NCBI GenBank assembly: GCA_947447265.1
Contig: CANFKC010000014.1
Coordinates: forward strand, 40,405 to 104,404
DNA: 64,000 nucleotides
Origin: Chitinophagaceae bacterium
GTDB taxonomy: Bacteria > Bacteroidota > Bacteroidia > Chitinophagales > Chitinophagaceae
Reading direction: 5' to 3'
This document shows, one piece after another, positions 20,029 to 28,064 of the stretch (positions within the stretch are counted from its first letter, which is position 1; every line of letters starts with the position of its first letter). The position numbers were made by a program, and so were the translations under genes. Below the pieces are notes generated by a model. That model did no database searches, was not told the DNA's origin, and saw only the letters and a list, made by a program, of their open reading frames with translations.

Positions 20029-20160
20029 TCTGTCATTACGCATCACATACTAATGGAGACAAACACACCCAACGTTAGTATCGTTGAAGTGGGAATGGGA
20101 TCAATCGCTTCCACTTTAAAACAATTCGCAATTGCCAATTGACCATTAACAATTTACAAT

Positions 20161-20168
20161 TACATTTG
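20161..20168 (+). promoter_or_regulatory. -7 promoter box for the biotin carrier gene
   Basis: TACATTTG, a perfect TAnnTTTG box, 22 bases before the ATG at 20191. No clear -33 TTTG at the right distance. Confidence 0.5.
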
Positions 20169-20190
20169 CCACACAAAATAATTGCCGTTT

Positions 20191-20691
20191 ATGTTACAGG
20201 TTGCTGTTAATGAGGAAAGTAATTTTTCGATAGAGCGTGAAGATAGTAAATGGATAGTAAATGATACCGCCACCAATTGCGATATCAGCCAGCAACCCAA
20301 CGGGCTTATAAGCATATTGCTTAATAACAAAAGCTATACGGGCATTATTGAAAAAATTGACCGTAAAGCAAAGGAAGTGACCGTAAGGGTAAATGGTCAA
20401 TTATATACCTCTGCTATAAAAGAGCCTATTGACCTACTGCTCATAAATATGGGCATGGACCTTAAGGCTAATGCAAAAGCTGAGCCCGTAAAAGCGCCAA
20501 TGCCTGGTATGGTATTAAAAATACTGGTAACTCCCGGCCAACAGGTAAACAAAGGCGATGCCCTGATTATTTTAGAAGCCATGAAAATGGAAAACCTGCT
20601 AAAAGCAGCGGCTACCGGCACCGTAAAATCAATAAAAGCGGTTGAAAAAACCGCGGTTGAGAAAGGTGCTATTCTAATAGAAATGGAATAA
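20191..20691 (+). CDS. Biotin/lipoyl-domain carrier protein (acyl-CoA carboxylase biotin carrier type)
   Basis: 166 residues from the ATG at 20191; a TTG three codons upstream is in frame but less likely. The C-terminal ~75 residues form a biotinyl domain with the biotin-accepting lysine K132 in LEAMKMEN, preceded by the KAPMPGMVLKI turn. The N-terminal ~90 residues are a beta-rich region typical of the biotin carriers associated with propionyl/acetyl-CoA carboxylase or oxaloacetate decarboxylase gamma-type complexes. No carboxyltransferase or biotin carboxylase gene is nearby in this window, so the partner complex must be encoded elsewhere. Its own -7 box precedes it. Confidence 0.9.
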   Translation: MLQVAVNEESNFSIEREDSKWIVNDTATNCDISQQPNGLISILLNNKSYTGIIEKIDRKAKEVTVRVNGQLYTSAIKEPIDLLLINMGMDLKANAKAEPVKAPMPGMVLKILVTPGQQVNKGDALIILEAMKMENLLKAAATGTVKSIKAVEKTAVEKGAILIEME

Positions 20692-20775
20692 TACGAAGCG
20701 ACAAATTTCCAAACAGAAAATTAAACCAATAGTATTCAAACAACCACCATCTGCCCTTAGCTACTGTATCCCACC

Positions 20776-21135
20776 ATGAAAAAAGTGTTCTTTTTATTGT
20801 TTTTAGGGGTTGCGATAAGTGCAGGCTTTTGTAATGTAGCTTCAGCTAAATATGCATTTGTATATATACAAGGAGATAAGGTAACGCCTTTCTATGTAAA
20901 GAAAGACGGCAAAATGTTACCCCGCTACGGTAAGAATTACTGCATTATTCCTAAACTTGACTCAGGATCAATTGACATAGAAATACTTTATCAACAAAAC
21001 ATTTTCAACCCGCAAACCTATACCTTTGATGTTCCGGCCGGTGGCTGCCGCAGTTTCCTGCTTACCAAAAAAGATACTGCCTACAGCCTTTTTGACCTGG
21101 AAACCAAAGCATACTTATACCCAAACAAAAAATAA
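20776..21135 (+). CDS. Small secreted protein, unknown
   Basis: 119 residues. A signal peptide is clear: KKVFFLLFLGVAISAGFCNVASA followed by KYAF. The mature part is beta-rich and carries FVYIQGDKVTPFYVKKDGKMLPRYGKNYCIIPKLDSG, reminiscent of the envelope proteins in which a DUF-type domain is described as 'fibronectin-like', but I cannot name it. Same direction as, and 21 bases upstream of, the lipoprotein gene at 21157, so the two are likely cotranscribed. Confidence 0.6.
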   Translation: MKKVFFLLFLGVAISAGFCNVASAKYAFVYIQGDKVTPFYVKKDGKMLPRYGKNYCIIPKLDSGSIDIEILYQQNIFNPQTYTFDVPAGGCRSFLLTKKDTAYSLFDLETKAYLYPNKK

Positions 21136-21156
21136 AAGCTTTACAAATCAATATTT

Positions 21157-21678
21157 ATGAGATTATCGATTGCAGGCATTATAGTATTAACGCTCTTTTT
21201 GTTTTCGTGCAAGCACACCAAAACAGATATGGTAACAGGTACCTGGAAAGGCGCTAATTTCGAAAACCCTGACATGGACGACTTTTTTAAGGAAAGCCAA
21301 CATTACATTGATACTTTGGGGAGCAGTAAAGATGCGCGCACTAACTGGGAGCTTTATGGCGTAACCAATATGGACAGCCTGAAGAAAGAACTGCAAAACC
21401 AGCACGACAGCGCACATGCTATGCAGAGGAATGCGGTACTGAAAACCATTTTCAATTTTAAGAAAGACAGTGTAGCGGTAGTTTCTTTCAACGGAAGTCT
21501 AGATACCAGTAAATGGTACCTGAAAGGTGACACGCTGGTAATGATAGAAATGACAGGCCCGGAACAAGGCATGAACACCCAGATGCAGATTTTAGCCCTT
21601 AGCGAGACTGAAATGAAGCTAAAATTTGAAATGGACAGCAGTTACAGCACAGTTACTTTTGTAAAACAGAAAAATTAG
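21157..21678 (+). CDS. Probable lipoprotein, unknown function
   Basis: 173 residues. The N-terminus MRLSIAGIIVLTLFLFSC is a lipoprotein signal with the acceptor cysteine at C18, followed by KHTKTD. The mature region begins with GTWKGANF, common at the start of lipocalin-like or 'TRAP/DUF4488-like' ligand domains in Bacteroidota lipoproteins, and ends in a strand-rich stretch MKLKFEMDSSYSTVTFVK. No firm family. Expected to face the periplasm on the inner or outer membrane. Probably in one unit with the 20776 gene. Confidence 0.6.
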   Translation: MRLSIAGIIVLTLFLFSCKHTKTDMVTGTWKGANFENPDMDDFFKESQHYIDTLGSSKDARTNWELYGVTNMDSLKKELQNQHDSAHAMQRNAVLKTIFNFKKDSVAVVSFNGSLDTSKWYLKGDTLVMIEMTGPEQGMNTQMQILALSETEMKLKFEMDSSYSTVTFVKQKN

Positions 21679-21690
21679 GGCCGCACTTAT

Positions 21691-21698
21691 TATATTTG
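21691..21698 (+). promoter_or_regulatory. -7 promoter box for pdhB
   Basis: TATATTTG, a perfect TAnnTTTG box, 60 bases before the ATG at 21759. No -33 TTTG at ideal spacing (nearest 21658-21661). Confidence 0.45.
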
Positions 21699-21758
21699 CA
21701 GCCCATACCCGTAAAATACCTAGCAACAACTTTACATAAAGCCGAAAATAAAAATACA

Positions 21759-22742
21759 ATGCGTACAATAGCTTTAAGACAAGCATTAAGAGAAGCAATG
21801 GAAGAGGAAATGCGCCGTGACCCGAGCGTTTTCCTGATGGGAGAAGAAGTAGCGCAATACAATGGCGCTTACAAAGTGAGCCAGGGTATGCTTGATGAAT
21901 TTGGTGCAAAAAGAGTAATTGATACCCCTATCAGCGAACTTGGCTTTGCGGCTATAGGCGTTGGTGCGGCTATGAACGATACCCGCCCCATAATAGAATT
22001 CATGACCTGGAATTTCGCGGAACTCGCAATTGATCAGATTGTGAACCATGCGGCTAAAATGCTTTCTATGACTGGGGGACAATATACGTGTCCTATTGTT
22101 TTCCGTGGCCCTAACGGTTCTGCTGGCCAGTTGGCTGCGCAGCACTCACAGGCTTTTGAAAACTGGTACGCGAATATTCCGGGCCTGAAAGTGATCTCGA
22201 CCATTGACCCATATGATGCGAAGGGGCTGATGAAATCAGCTATACGCGATAATGACCCGGTTGTTTTCATGGAAAGTGAAACCTGCTATGGCGACCAGGG
22301 CGAAGTTCCTGAAGAAGAATACCTGATACCAATTGGCAAAGCCGCGGTTAAGCGCCAGGGTACCGACGTTACTATAGTATCTTATAACAAAATGATGAAG
22401 GTAGCAATGGCGGCGGCTGATGAACTCGCAAAAGAAAACATCAGTGCAGAAGTTATTGACCTGCGTACCATCCGCCCGCTTGACTGGGCTACGATAGTAG
22501 AATCAGTTAAGAAAACTAACCGCCTGGTTATTGTTGAAGAACAATGGCCGTTTGGCAGCATTGGGTCTGAAATTGCTTACCGTATTCAAAAAGAAGCATT
22601 TGATTACCTGGATGCCCCTGTGCGCCGTATAACCAGTGCAGATGCTAATATGCACTATGCTCCGAACCTTGTTGCTGCTTACCTTCCTGACGTACCTCGT
22701 ACCGTGAAGCTGATAAAGGAAGTTATGTATGTAAAAAAGTAG
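21759..22742 (+). CDS. pdhB: Pyruvate dehydrogenase E1 component, beta subunit
   Basis: 327 residues from the ATG at 21759, matching the family's ~325; an upstream in-frame start at 21696 lies within the promoter region and is unlikely. Beta half of the thiamine-diphosphate-dependent E1 that decarboxylates pyruvate (or another 2-oxoacid) and passes the acyl to lipoyl-E2. Motifs: RTIALRQALREAMEEEM at the N-terminus, GEEVAQYNGAYKVSQG, DTPISELGFAAIGVGAA, EFMTWNFAELAIDQI, and FRGPNGSAGQLAAQHSQ. The alpha-subunit gene is not in the window, so this is an unlinked E1 beta as in many Bacteroidota. Bounded by its own promoter box and terminator. Confidence 0.93.
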   Translation: MRTIALRQALREAMEEEMRRDPSVFLMGEEVAQYNGAYKVSQGMLDEFGAKRVIDTPISELGFAAIGVGAAMNDTRPIIEFMTWNFAELAIDQIVNHAAKMLSMTGGQYTCPIVFRGPNGSAGQLAAQHSQAFENWYANIPGLKVISTIDPYDAKGLMKSAIRDNDPVVFMESETCYGDQGEVPEEEYLIPIGKAAVKRQGTDVTIVSYNKMMKVAMAAADELAKENISAEVIDLRTIRPLDWATIVESVKKTNRLVIVEEQWPFGSIGSEIAYRIQKEAFDYLDAPVRRITSADANMHYAPNLVAAYLPDVPRTVKLIKEVMYVKK

Positions 22743-22786
22743 TACGTAGTAATTAGTAGAGAGTACATAGTAGATAGTAGAAAGCT
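22741..22786 (+). repeat. Degenerate short TAGTA repeat
   Basis: About 45 bases after the pdhB stop made of imperfect repeats of TAGTA/ACGTAGTA units separated by 2-6 bases. Non-coding; ends ~30 bases before the terminator. Confidence 0.5.
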
Positions 22787-22816
22787 ATTTTAAAGCAATC
22801 AAATATGATTTATATT

Positions 22817-22841
22817 AGCCCGCCTGTAATTCAGGCGGGCT
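22817..22841 (+). terminator. Terminator after pdhB
   Basis: A 10-bp GC-rich perfect stem (22817-22826 with 22832-22841), 5-base loop, then TTATTTTAT. Confidence 0.93.
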
Positions 22842-22985
22842 TTATTTTATCGGCATATCAAACGGCTATTTATAGTATAGCAGGTATATCGCCACCCTAC
22901 CGACGGCAGGACAGTAATTTGTAAAAATGATTTTTTCTGTTCCCCGAAAATCCCGTAATTTCGATTTTATTATTTTAATGTAATT

Positions 22986-23285
22986 ATGACTACCAGTTTG
23001 CACAACCATGGCACGCAATGGCAAACCAATGATGAAACAGATCTCGATGTACTCGAAGAAGAGATTCATAGCCTTATAGTATGGAACGATGAAGTGAATA
23101 CTTTTGACTGGGTTATAGCCTCCCTTATTGAAATATGTGGCCATTCAGAACAACAAGCCGAACAATGCGCCATGATCATACACAATTCCGGAAAGTATGC
23201 CGTGAAGCGTGGCAGCTTTGATTTTCTGCGTCCACAAGCTGAGGCACTGATTGACCGGGATATACAAGCGACAATAGATTATTGA
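22986..23285 (+). CDS. clpS: ATP-dependent Clp protease adaptor ClpS
   Basis: 99 residues, the usual size. ClpS binds the N-terminal domain of ClpA/ClpC and delivers N-degron substrates to ClpAP. Visible: the binding-pocket segment LIVWNDEVNTFDWVIASL (ND.....F..V pattern, the D/N of which contacts the substrate N-terminus), HSEQQAEQCAMIIHNSGKYAVKRG, and the terminal LRPQAEALIDRDIQATI helix. Expected cytosolic. The matching clpA/clpC is not in the window. Confidence 0.9.
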   Translation: MTTSLHNHGTQWQTNDETDLDVLEEEIHSLIVWNDEVNTFDWVIASLIEICGHSEQQAEQCAMIIHNSGKYAVKRGSFDFLRPQAEALIDRDIQATIDY

Positions 23286-23328
23286 TATTCACTATTGTAT
23301 ACTACAAACTACAATTAACAACAAACAC

Positions 23329-23943
23329 ATGAAAAACACTTTCTTTGCTTTAGCAGCTTTCGCATTTACAGCCATCATTAGCCCAGCATTTGCGCAGAAC
23401 GCTGATAAATTAAATCCGGGTGATGCGCTGCCAGCAAAAGATGTTAAGCTAAAAAATACAATTGGCAAAGATGTTACCCTGGCTAGCTCTATGGGCAAAA
23501 ATGGCCTGGTGGTTATGTTTTCATGCAATACCTGCCCGTTCGTTATCAAGAACGAGTCAATGACCAAAAAAACTATGCAGTATGCTTCTGCACACAATGT
23601 AGGCATGGTGATTGTCAATTCTAACGAAGCGAAACGTGACGGAGATGATTCATATGCTGAAATGACAAAATATGGCATGAAGCAGCGTTATACCGTTCCT
23701 TACGTAGCCGATGATAATTCAAAAATTGCCGACCTCTTTGGTGCCAACCACACTCCTGAAGTATTTCTTTTCGATAAAACCGGCAAACTGGTTTACAAAG
23801 GTGCGATGAACGACAACCCTTCTGACCCTACAGGTTATAAAGTAATGTACATCAATGATGCTATTGATGCGGTTGTTGCCGGCAAAGAAGTAACCACTAA
23901 GACCACTAAGTCAATAGGTTGCAGCATCAAGAGGAAAGGCTAA
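23329..23943 (+). CDS. Periplasmic redoxin / thioredoxin-fold protein
   Basis: 204 residues with a signal peptide (ALAAFAFTAIISPAFAQN). AhpC/TSA-type redoxin domain with a CxxC motif C66-N-T-C69 (FSCNTCPFVIKNE), followed by FGANHTPEVFLFDKTGKLVYKG, the cis-proline region (TPE). It ends with the SIGCSIK motif, a third cysteine conserved in this Bacteroidota family. It probably reduces or isomerises disulfides in exported proteins. Lies 43 bases after clpS on the same strand, so it may be cotranscribed. Confidence 0.88.
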   Translation: MKNTFFALAAFAFTAIISPAFAQNADKLNPGDALPAKDVKLKNTIGKDVTLASSMGKNGLVVMFSCNTCPFVIKNESMTKKTMQYASAHNVGMVIVNSNEAKRDGDDSYAEMTKYGMKQRYTVPYVADDNSKIADLFGANHTPEVFLFDKTGKLVYKGAMNDNPSDPTGYKVMYINDAIDAVVAGKEVTTKTTKSIGCSIKRKG

Positions 23944-24052
23944 AACTTTGACGACTACAGGCTGATTTTTCCCATAAATAAGTGAAATTGTTGGTGTTAA
24001 TTCAGCTGTGAATTAATAATAAAATAAATTTTCGCCATACTTTACAATTTAG

Positions 24053-24060
24053 TAATTTTG
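24053..24060 (+). promoter_or_regulatory. -7 promoter box for the choice-of-anchor L gene
   Basis: TAATTTTG, a perfect TAnnTTTG box, 45 bases before the ATG at 24106. Confidence 0.55.
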
Positions 24061-24105
24061 CGGTAACAGTAATTGGGGTACTTTGCCTCGCTAAACCGTT
24101 CAGGT

Positions 24106-26559
24106 ATGTCATTGAAGTTTTACATTAATAAATTTTCATATTTTTTTATTACGCTTATTTTAGCTTCGACGCTAACAGCAACGGCGCAGCTTACCGTTAC
24201 GCCTACATCTACCGCAGCCTTGTTAGCGGCCAAACTCGCCGGCCCTGGCATCACGATTGTAAGTGATACCCTTATTTGCAATGGTCTGGCCAATGGTACA
24301 TTTGTTTCTGCATCTACGCCAATAGTTATTGATAGCGGCATCATCTTAAGTTCTGGTAAAGCAGCATCAACATCGGGAGCGTCAAGCACCCTGGCTTCAA
24401 CCAGCTTCAGCAGTGCCGGTGATCCTGATCTTAATGCGCTTATGGGCAGTGGTGTTAGCCGCGATGCCTGCGCACTGATTATCCACTTTATACCAAAAGG
24501 TGATACCGTTAGTTTTAATTATCAATTCGGATCAGAAGAGTATATACAAGCAACCTGCGGACCATACAACGATGCCTTCGGCTTCTTCCTTGCCGGTCCG
24601 GGCGTGTCAAGTACCTACCCAGGCGTAAACATGGCCCTTGTACCCGGCACAAACATACCTGTTGCTGTAAACAGCATTAATATAGGTACTGCGGGCACCT
24701 GCGCCGGCTGCGCATATTCTAATTGCACATCCATGGGTAGCGGCTCACCTTTTACAGCATATTACATTGACAATACTGCTGGCACTACCGTTACCTACAA
24801 AGGCCTTACCACTTTGCTTACAGCAAAACACTGGGTGCAACCGTGCGATACGTACAGAATAAAACTGGTGATAGGAGACGGCGGCACCACCAGCAGCCCT
24901 AACTATATTTATGATTCAGGCGTTTTCATAGAAGCAGGCAGCTTGAAGACCAACTCTTACTACTTTGAAGATGCAAGGATAGGCCGTACCATTTTAGGTC
25001 TACCAAATGCAATTGTAAAAGGCTGCGGTCCAGATTCAATAAGAATAAGAAGCGGCAGGGCATCTGCCACGCCTACTAAGTTTTACCTGACCTATGGAGG
25101 AACCGGCGTTGCAGGAACAGACTATAGCACCCTACCCGATTCTGTTACAATGGCAGCGGGTGATACGTCTTTTGCCTTCCCTGTAACCGGACTTACTACT
25201 ACCGCAAGCGGAACGCGAACAATAGTAGCTTATCTGAGCAATAGTGCGATTTGCGGCATAATTGATACGGTTACTATCAACGTTATCGACCATCCTTCTT
25301 TGGCTATTACAACGAGTGATACAACAGTTTGCAAAGGCACTTCAGTTCAGATACGTGCCAACGCCAGCACAGGCCTTACCTACGGCTGGACACCCGCAAC
25401 CTATCTGAACAATGCCAGTCTTCTTAACCCGATTTCTACACCTACCTCAACTATTACTTATACGTTAACTGCAACACTACCGGGTTCTTTATGCCCGGCA
25501 TTTACCAAAAACCTTACCATTACTACTGTTGAACCGAGCATAACAATATTAACTCCAGACACCACCGTTTGTCAGGGTGCAAGCTTTTTGATTCGTGTTG
25601 CAGGACCGGATAGCCTTATCTACAGCTGGTCTCCGGTTACTGATCTTAACAGCGCTGGTGTAAAACAGCCAGGTGTAACCAACATACAGGCAACAACTAC
25701 CTATACCGTAACTGCCGCTATTATGGGCACTACCTGCAACACCCAGAAACAGGTAACTATTACGGTGATACCGACTAATTTTGTTATCAAAACATTAGAT
25801 ACGTTCTTCTGCACCGGCGCAACGCTTTACCTTAATGCCGATGTTACCCCACCCGCCTCAACTTACTCCTACCAGTGGACAGGTCCGGGAGGCTATACTT
25901 CAGCGCTGTTAAACCCGGTTATTACTACTATAACCATGGCTAATGCGGGTACTTACACGCTTACGGTAACCAATTCAGGATTATGTTCAGCAAGTGCTAT
26001 TGAGAACGTAACAGTATACCCAACACCGCCATCAACTATACTTGCACCACCTATCACAGTATGTCAGTACTCGCAACCTGCAATACTGGAGGTTCCGGGA
26101 TATAACAACCTGATGTGGTATTCGTCTTACAACGATAACACACCAAGCGTGAAAGCACCATTGCCGAACACTGACAGCATCGGTACGTTCCAGTATTTTG
26201 CTTCGCAGATCTCTTTCAAAAATAATTGCCTAAGCGAAAAGGTAGCGATTGACGTAACCGTAAAATCCTGCTGCACAGGTACAGTATTTGTACCATCAGC
26301 ATTTACCCCGAACGCTGACGGAAATAATGATATATTGCGCGTGATCAGAACTTCAGACTACGCACTGAATGTATTTACCATTTACGATCGTTGGGGTACT
26401 ATTGTATTCCAGTCAAGCGGCGACAAGCAGTCATGGGATGGCACTGTAAACGGCCAGCCTGCTGATATAGGCACTTACTACTACGTAGCCTTTGTAAGCT
26501 GCCAGAACAGTGATAGACACAACATAACCCTGAAGGGGGATGTTACCCTGATAAGGTAG
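24106..26559 (+). CDS. Choice-of-anchor L protein with type B T9SS sorting domain
   Basis: 817 residues from the ATG at 24106; an in-frame TTG at 24073 would add 11 residues and is less likely. Signal peptide (FFITLILASTLTATAQ). N-terminal choice-of-anchor L domain (~20-250): LAAKLAGPGITIVSDTLIC, a signature GIILSSGKAAS, and a FGSEEYIQ..GPYNDAFGFFLAGPG segment. Then a CalX-beta-like region and three or four Ig/PKD-like domains with recurring VC.G.S...... and T.TYTVTA. The C-terminal ~85 residues are a gliding-motility-like type B sorting domain: FVPSAFTPNADGNNDILRV ... YDRWGTIVFQS ... WDGTVNGQPADIGTYYY. Expected secreted or cell-surface via T9SS. Substrate unknown. Followed by a strong terminator. 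Confidence 0.9.
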   Translation: MSLKFYINKFSYFFITLILASTLTATAQLTVTPTSTAALLAAKLAGPGITIVSDTLICNGLANGTFVSASTPIVIDSGIILSSGKAASTSGASSTLASTSFSSAGDPDLNALMGSGVSRDACALIIHFIPKGDTVSFNYQFGSEEYIQATCGPYNDAFGFFLAGPGVSSTYPGVNMALVPGTNIPVAVNSINIGTAGTCAGCAYSNCTSMGSGSPFTAYYIDNTAGTTVTYKGLTTLLTAKHWVQPCDTYRIKLVIGDGGTTSSPNYIYDSGVFIEAGSLKTNSYYFEDARIGRTILGLPNAIVKGCGPDSIRIRSGRASATPTKFYLTYGGTGVAGTDYSTLPDSVTMAAGDTSFAFPVTGLTTTASGTRTIVAYLSNSAICGIIDTVTINVIDHPSLAITTSDTTVCKGTSVQIRANASTGLTYGWTPATYLNNASLLNPISTPTSTITYTLTATLPGSLCPAFTKNLTITTVEPSITILTPDTTVCQGASFLIRVAGPDSLIYSWSPVTDLNSAGVKQPGVTNIQATTTYTVTAAIMGTTCNTQKQVTITVIPTNFVIKTLDTFFCTGATLYLNADVTPPASTYSYQWTGPGGYTSALLNPVITTITMANAGTYTLTVTNSGLCSASAIENVTVYPTPPSTILAPPITVCQYSQPAILEVPGYNNLMWYSSYNDNTPSVKAPLPNTDSIGTFQYFASQISFKNNCLSEKVAIDVTVKSCCTGTVFVPSAFTPNADGNNDILRVIRTSDYALNVFTIYDRWGTIVFQSSGDKQSWDGTVNGQPADIGTYYYVAFVSCQNSDRHNITLKGDVTLIR

Positions 26560-26582
26560 TTTTACATTAATTCTAATATTCC

Positions 26583-26605
26583 ACGACCCATCGATGATGG
26601 GTCGT
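26583..26605 (+). terminator. Terminator after the choice-of-anchor L gene
   Basis: A perfect 10-bp stem (26583-26592 with 26596-26605), 3-base loop, then TTTTG. Confidence 0.93.
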
Positions 26606-26809
26606 TTTTGTTTATGCAAACTGAACGACCTCTGTTCCGTCAGCAACTATCACAAATAGCGAAATGGTGAATTCCTAACCGCAAAATTCCAGCCGAAAGG
26701 CAGTTGCAAAATCGTCATTTTGGGAGAAAAACAAGGCATTACCTATACTGCCCTATACCCCTGTAAAATACCGTATCTTTATACAACTGCAAGCACCAAA
26801 CACCACTCC

Positions 26810-27118
26810 ATGAAAAAGGATTACGGCACACTATCACAAGCGATCAATGGACTTAAGAACGAAGGATATACGCTGGATTTTAACCTGGAGAAAGAATATT
26901 TGCTGTGTACTAACAACACAGCCTCCCTTTCGCCAGACGACTTTGAAATTGATGCAGTTTTCCGCTTCGAGGGCGATTCTAACCCCGATGATGAGAGTGT
27001 TGTTTATGCGATTTCTTCCACCAAAAACAAAGTAAAAGGTTTATTGGTAAATGCTTTTGGCATTTACGCCGATGGCACGTCAGATGTCTTGATAGCGAAG
27101 CTGCACAGGCATGAGTAG
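26810..27118 (+). CDS. Small conserved Bacteroidota protein (database label 'phosphoribosylpyrophosphate synthetase')
   Basis: 102 residues from the ATG at 26810; upstream in-frame starts add 30 unlikely residues. It matches a small Bacteroidota family with MKKDYGTLSQAINGLKNEGYTLDFNL, FEIDAVFRFEGDSNPDDESVVYAISS and KGLLVNAFGIYADG, which databases often call phosphoribosylpyrophosphate synthetase. It is far too short for that enzyme (~315 aa) and lacks its PRPP-binding loops, so the label is almost certainly wrong and the function is unknown. Cytosolic; no neighbours in the same operon. Confidence 0.75.
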   Translation: MKKDYGTLSQAINGLKNEGYTLDFNLEKEYLLCTNNTASLSPDDFEIDAVFRFEGDSNPDDESVVYAISSTKNKVKGLLVNAFGIYADGTSDVLIAKLHRHE

Positions 27119-27389
27119 AAACGCCTTATTCTTATAGCTTTCACACAATTATTGTTTTTATCATAGCGAACGATTTGAATCGCCATGACCTTAATGACAA
27201 ATTAGCCTTGCGTGTAAAGAATATAAAAGATTGGAACGCTATAAGCTAAAAGTACAAAAATTTACCAGGACTGTATTTTAGTAGAATAGAGCAATTGGTC
27301 TTTGCGAACGCAGTGAAGCAATCTCACCATAAGTGTGCGCAAAATACCAGTACAAAATGTTGGTGTGAGATTGCTTCGGCAAAGTGCCT

Positions 27390-27596
27390 GCCAATGACAA
27401 GTACAAAAAAGCTGGTCTTTGCAATCCCGCTTTTTCTGCGGGATTGCAATTTCACGAGCGGTTCACTGCTTAAAAGTTCCCTTGCTATTTTGAGATTGCT
27501 TCGGCGAAGGGCCTCGCAAAGACGGTTTATTGAGAGTCGGAGGCGCCATGTAAATGCATAATTGTCATTGCAGGCTGATTGCAGCGCGCTGAATAA
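27390..27596 (+). repeat. Dispersed repeat family A, copy 1
   Basis: About 200 bases matching 29391-29596 and 54692-54887. Conserved blocks, in order: CCAATGACAAGT, CTGGTCTTTGCGA, a stretch with TTTTGAGATTGCTTCGG followed by CGAAGGGCCTCGCAAAGAC, and GCCATGTAAATGCAGAAT-TGTCATTGCAGGTTG followed by TGCAGCGCGCTGAATA. Inverted GCAATCTC/GAGATTGC arms suggest a folded RNA or DNA element. Copy 1 carries an extra hairpin at ~27421-27447. Confidence 0.8.
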
Positions 27597-27696
27597 ATAC
27601 TCGCAAAGACCTTTTAACACGGGGACATTTCAACGCTCCGAAACCACTGCCCAGAGTGCGTTTCAGCGATTGCTGAAAATTATTTTCAAAAAATAA

Positions 27697-27729
27697 TTTG
27701 GAAAATCGAGAACGTTGCGTTTACCTTTG
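27697..27729 (+). promoter_or_regulatory. Promoter of the SAM riboswitch transcript
   Basis: A -33 TTTG at 27697-27700 and a perfect -7 box TACCTTTG at 27722-27729, with a 21-base gap. The riboswitch P1 helix begins 19 bases after the -7 box. Confidence 0.8.
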
Positions 27730-27747
27730 CACCAGTTCTTTTATATC

Positions 27748-27868
27748 ACTTATCAAGAAAGGCAGAGGGTCATGGCCCGCTGAAGCCTTAGCAACCTCTT
27801 CCGCCGCAAGCGGAAAGCTGGTGCTAAATCCATCCTATATTTCGTAACTGAAATTGGGAAAGATAAGT
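27748..27868 (+). ncRNA. SAM-I riboswitch (S-box leader)
   Basis: A cis-acting RNA that binds S-adenosylmethionine and lowers expression of the downstream gene when methionine supply is ample. The P1 helix pairs 27748-27754 (ACTTATC) with 27862-27868 (GATAAGT). The conserved core is present: AAGAAAGGCAGAGGG, GGCCCGCTGAAGCCTTAGCAA then CC, a P3 hairpin (27799-27804 with 27810-27815) and the P4 segment GGTGCTAAATCCATCC. Sits 197 bases before the metB-like gene, with the expression platform between. Confidence 0.94.
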
Positions 27869-27914
27869 CAGACGCACTAGTGAAAATTTTTCGGCAACGG
27901 AATTGAAATAACTT

Positions 27915-27946
27915 AAGTTCCTCTGATTTATCGGTGGAGCTTTTTT
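27915..27946 (+). terminator. Candidate terminator in the SAM riboswitch expression platform
   Basis: A 7-bp stem (27915-27921 with 27936-27942, one G-T pair) and 14-base loop followed by a T6 run (27941-27946). Expected to form when SAM is bound. The antiterminator partner is not evident by eye. Confidence 0.5.
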
Positions 27947-27950
27947 CATG

Positions 27951-27980
27951 CCCATACTTACCAAAAAAGTAAGCTATGGG
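27951..27980 (+). other. Second hairpin of the SAM leader
   Basis: An 11-bp stem with one bulge (27951-27961 with 27968-27980), loop CAAAAAA, just after the T6 run. No T-run follows, so it is not itself a terminator. Possibly an mRNA 5'-end stabiliser or part of the expression platform. Confidence 0.4.
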
Positions 27981-28064
27981 TAATGGGAAAGCTATGCCGG
28001 TAAGCCTCCTGGTAAGTGGTTGAATTTATAATTTATTTTTAACCATATAAAAACCAGTAGCAAC

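Larger units (their letters stand above)
27119..27747 (+). other. Gene-free stretch before the SAM riboswitch
   Basis: About 630 bases with no supportable gene. It holds dispersed repeat copy A1 (27390-27596) with an extra hairpin at ~27421-27447 and a related flank at ~27297-27380, followed by the promoter at 27697-27729. Open frames here fall inside the repeat and are not coding. Confidence 0.6.

Noticed and set aside
20041..20160. Possible small RNA or gene before the biotin carrier gene
   Set aside because: A short AGTGG/CCACT palindrome is visible but no promoter, terminator or known RNA pattern.
27295..27620. Open frames on both strands inside repeat A1
   Set aside because: They follow the repeat, not a gene: the same DNA recurs at 29391 and 54692 with the frames broken.
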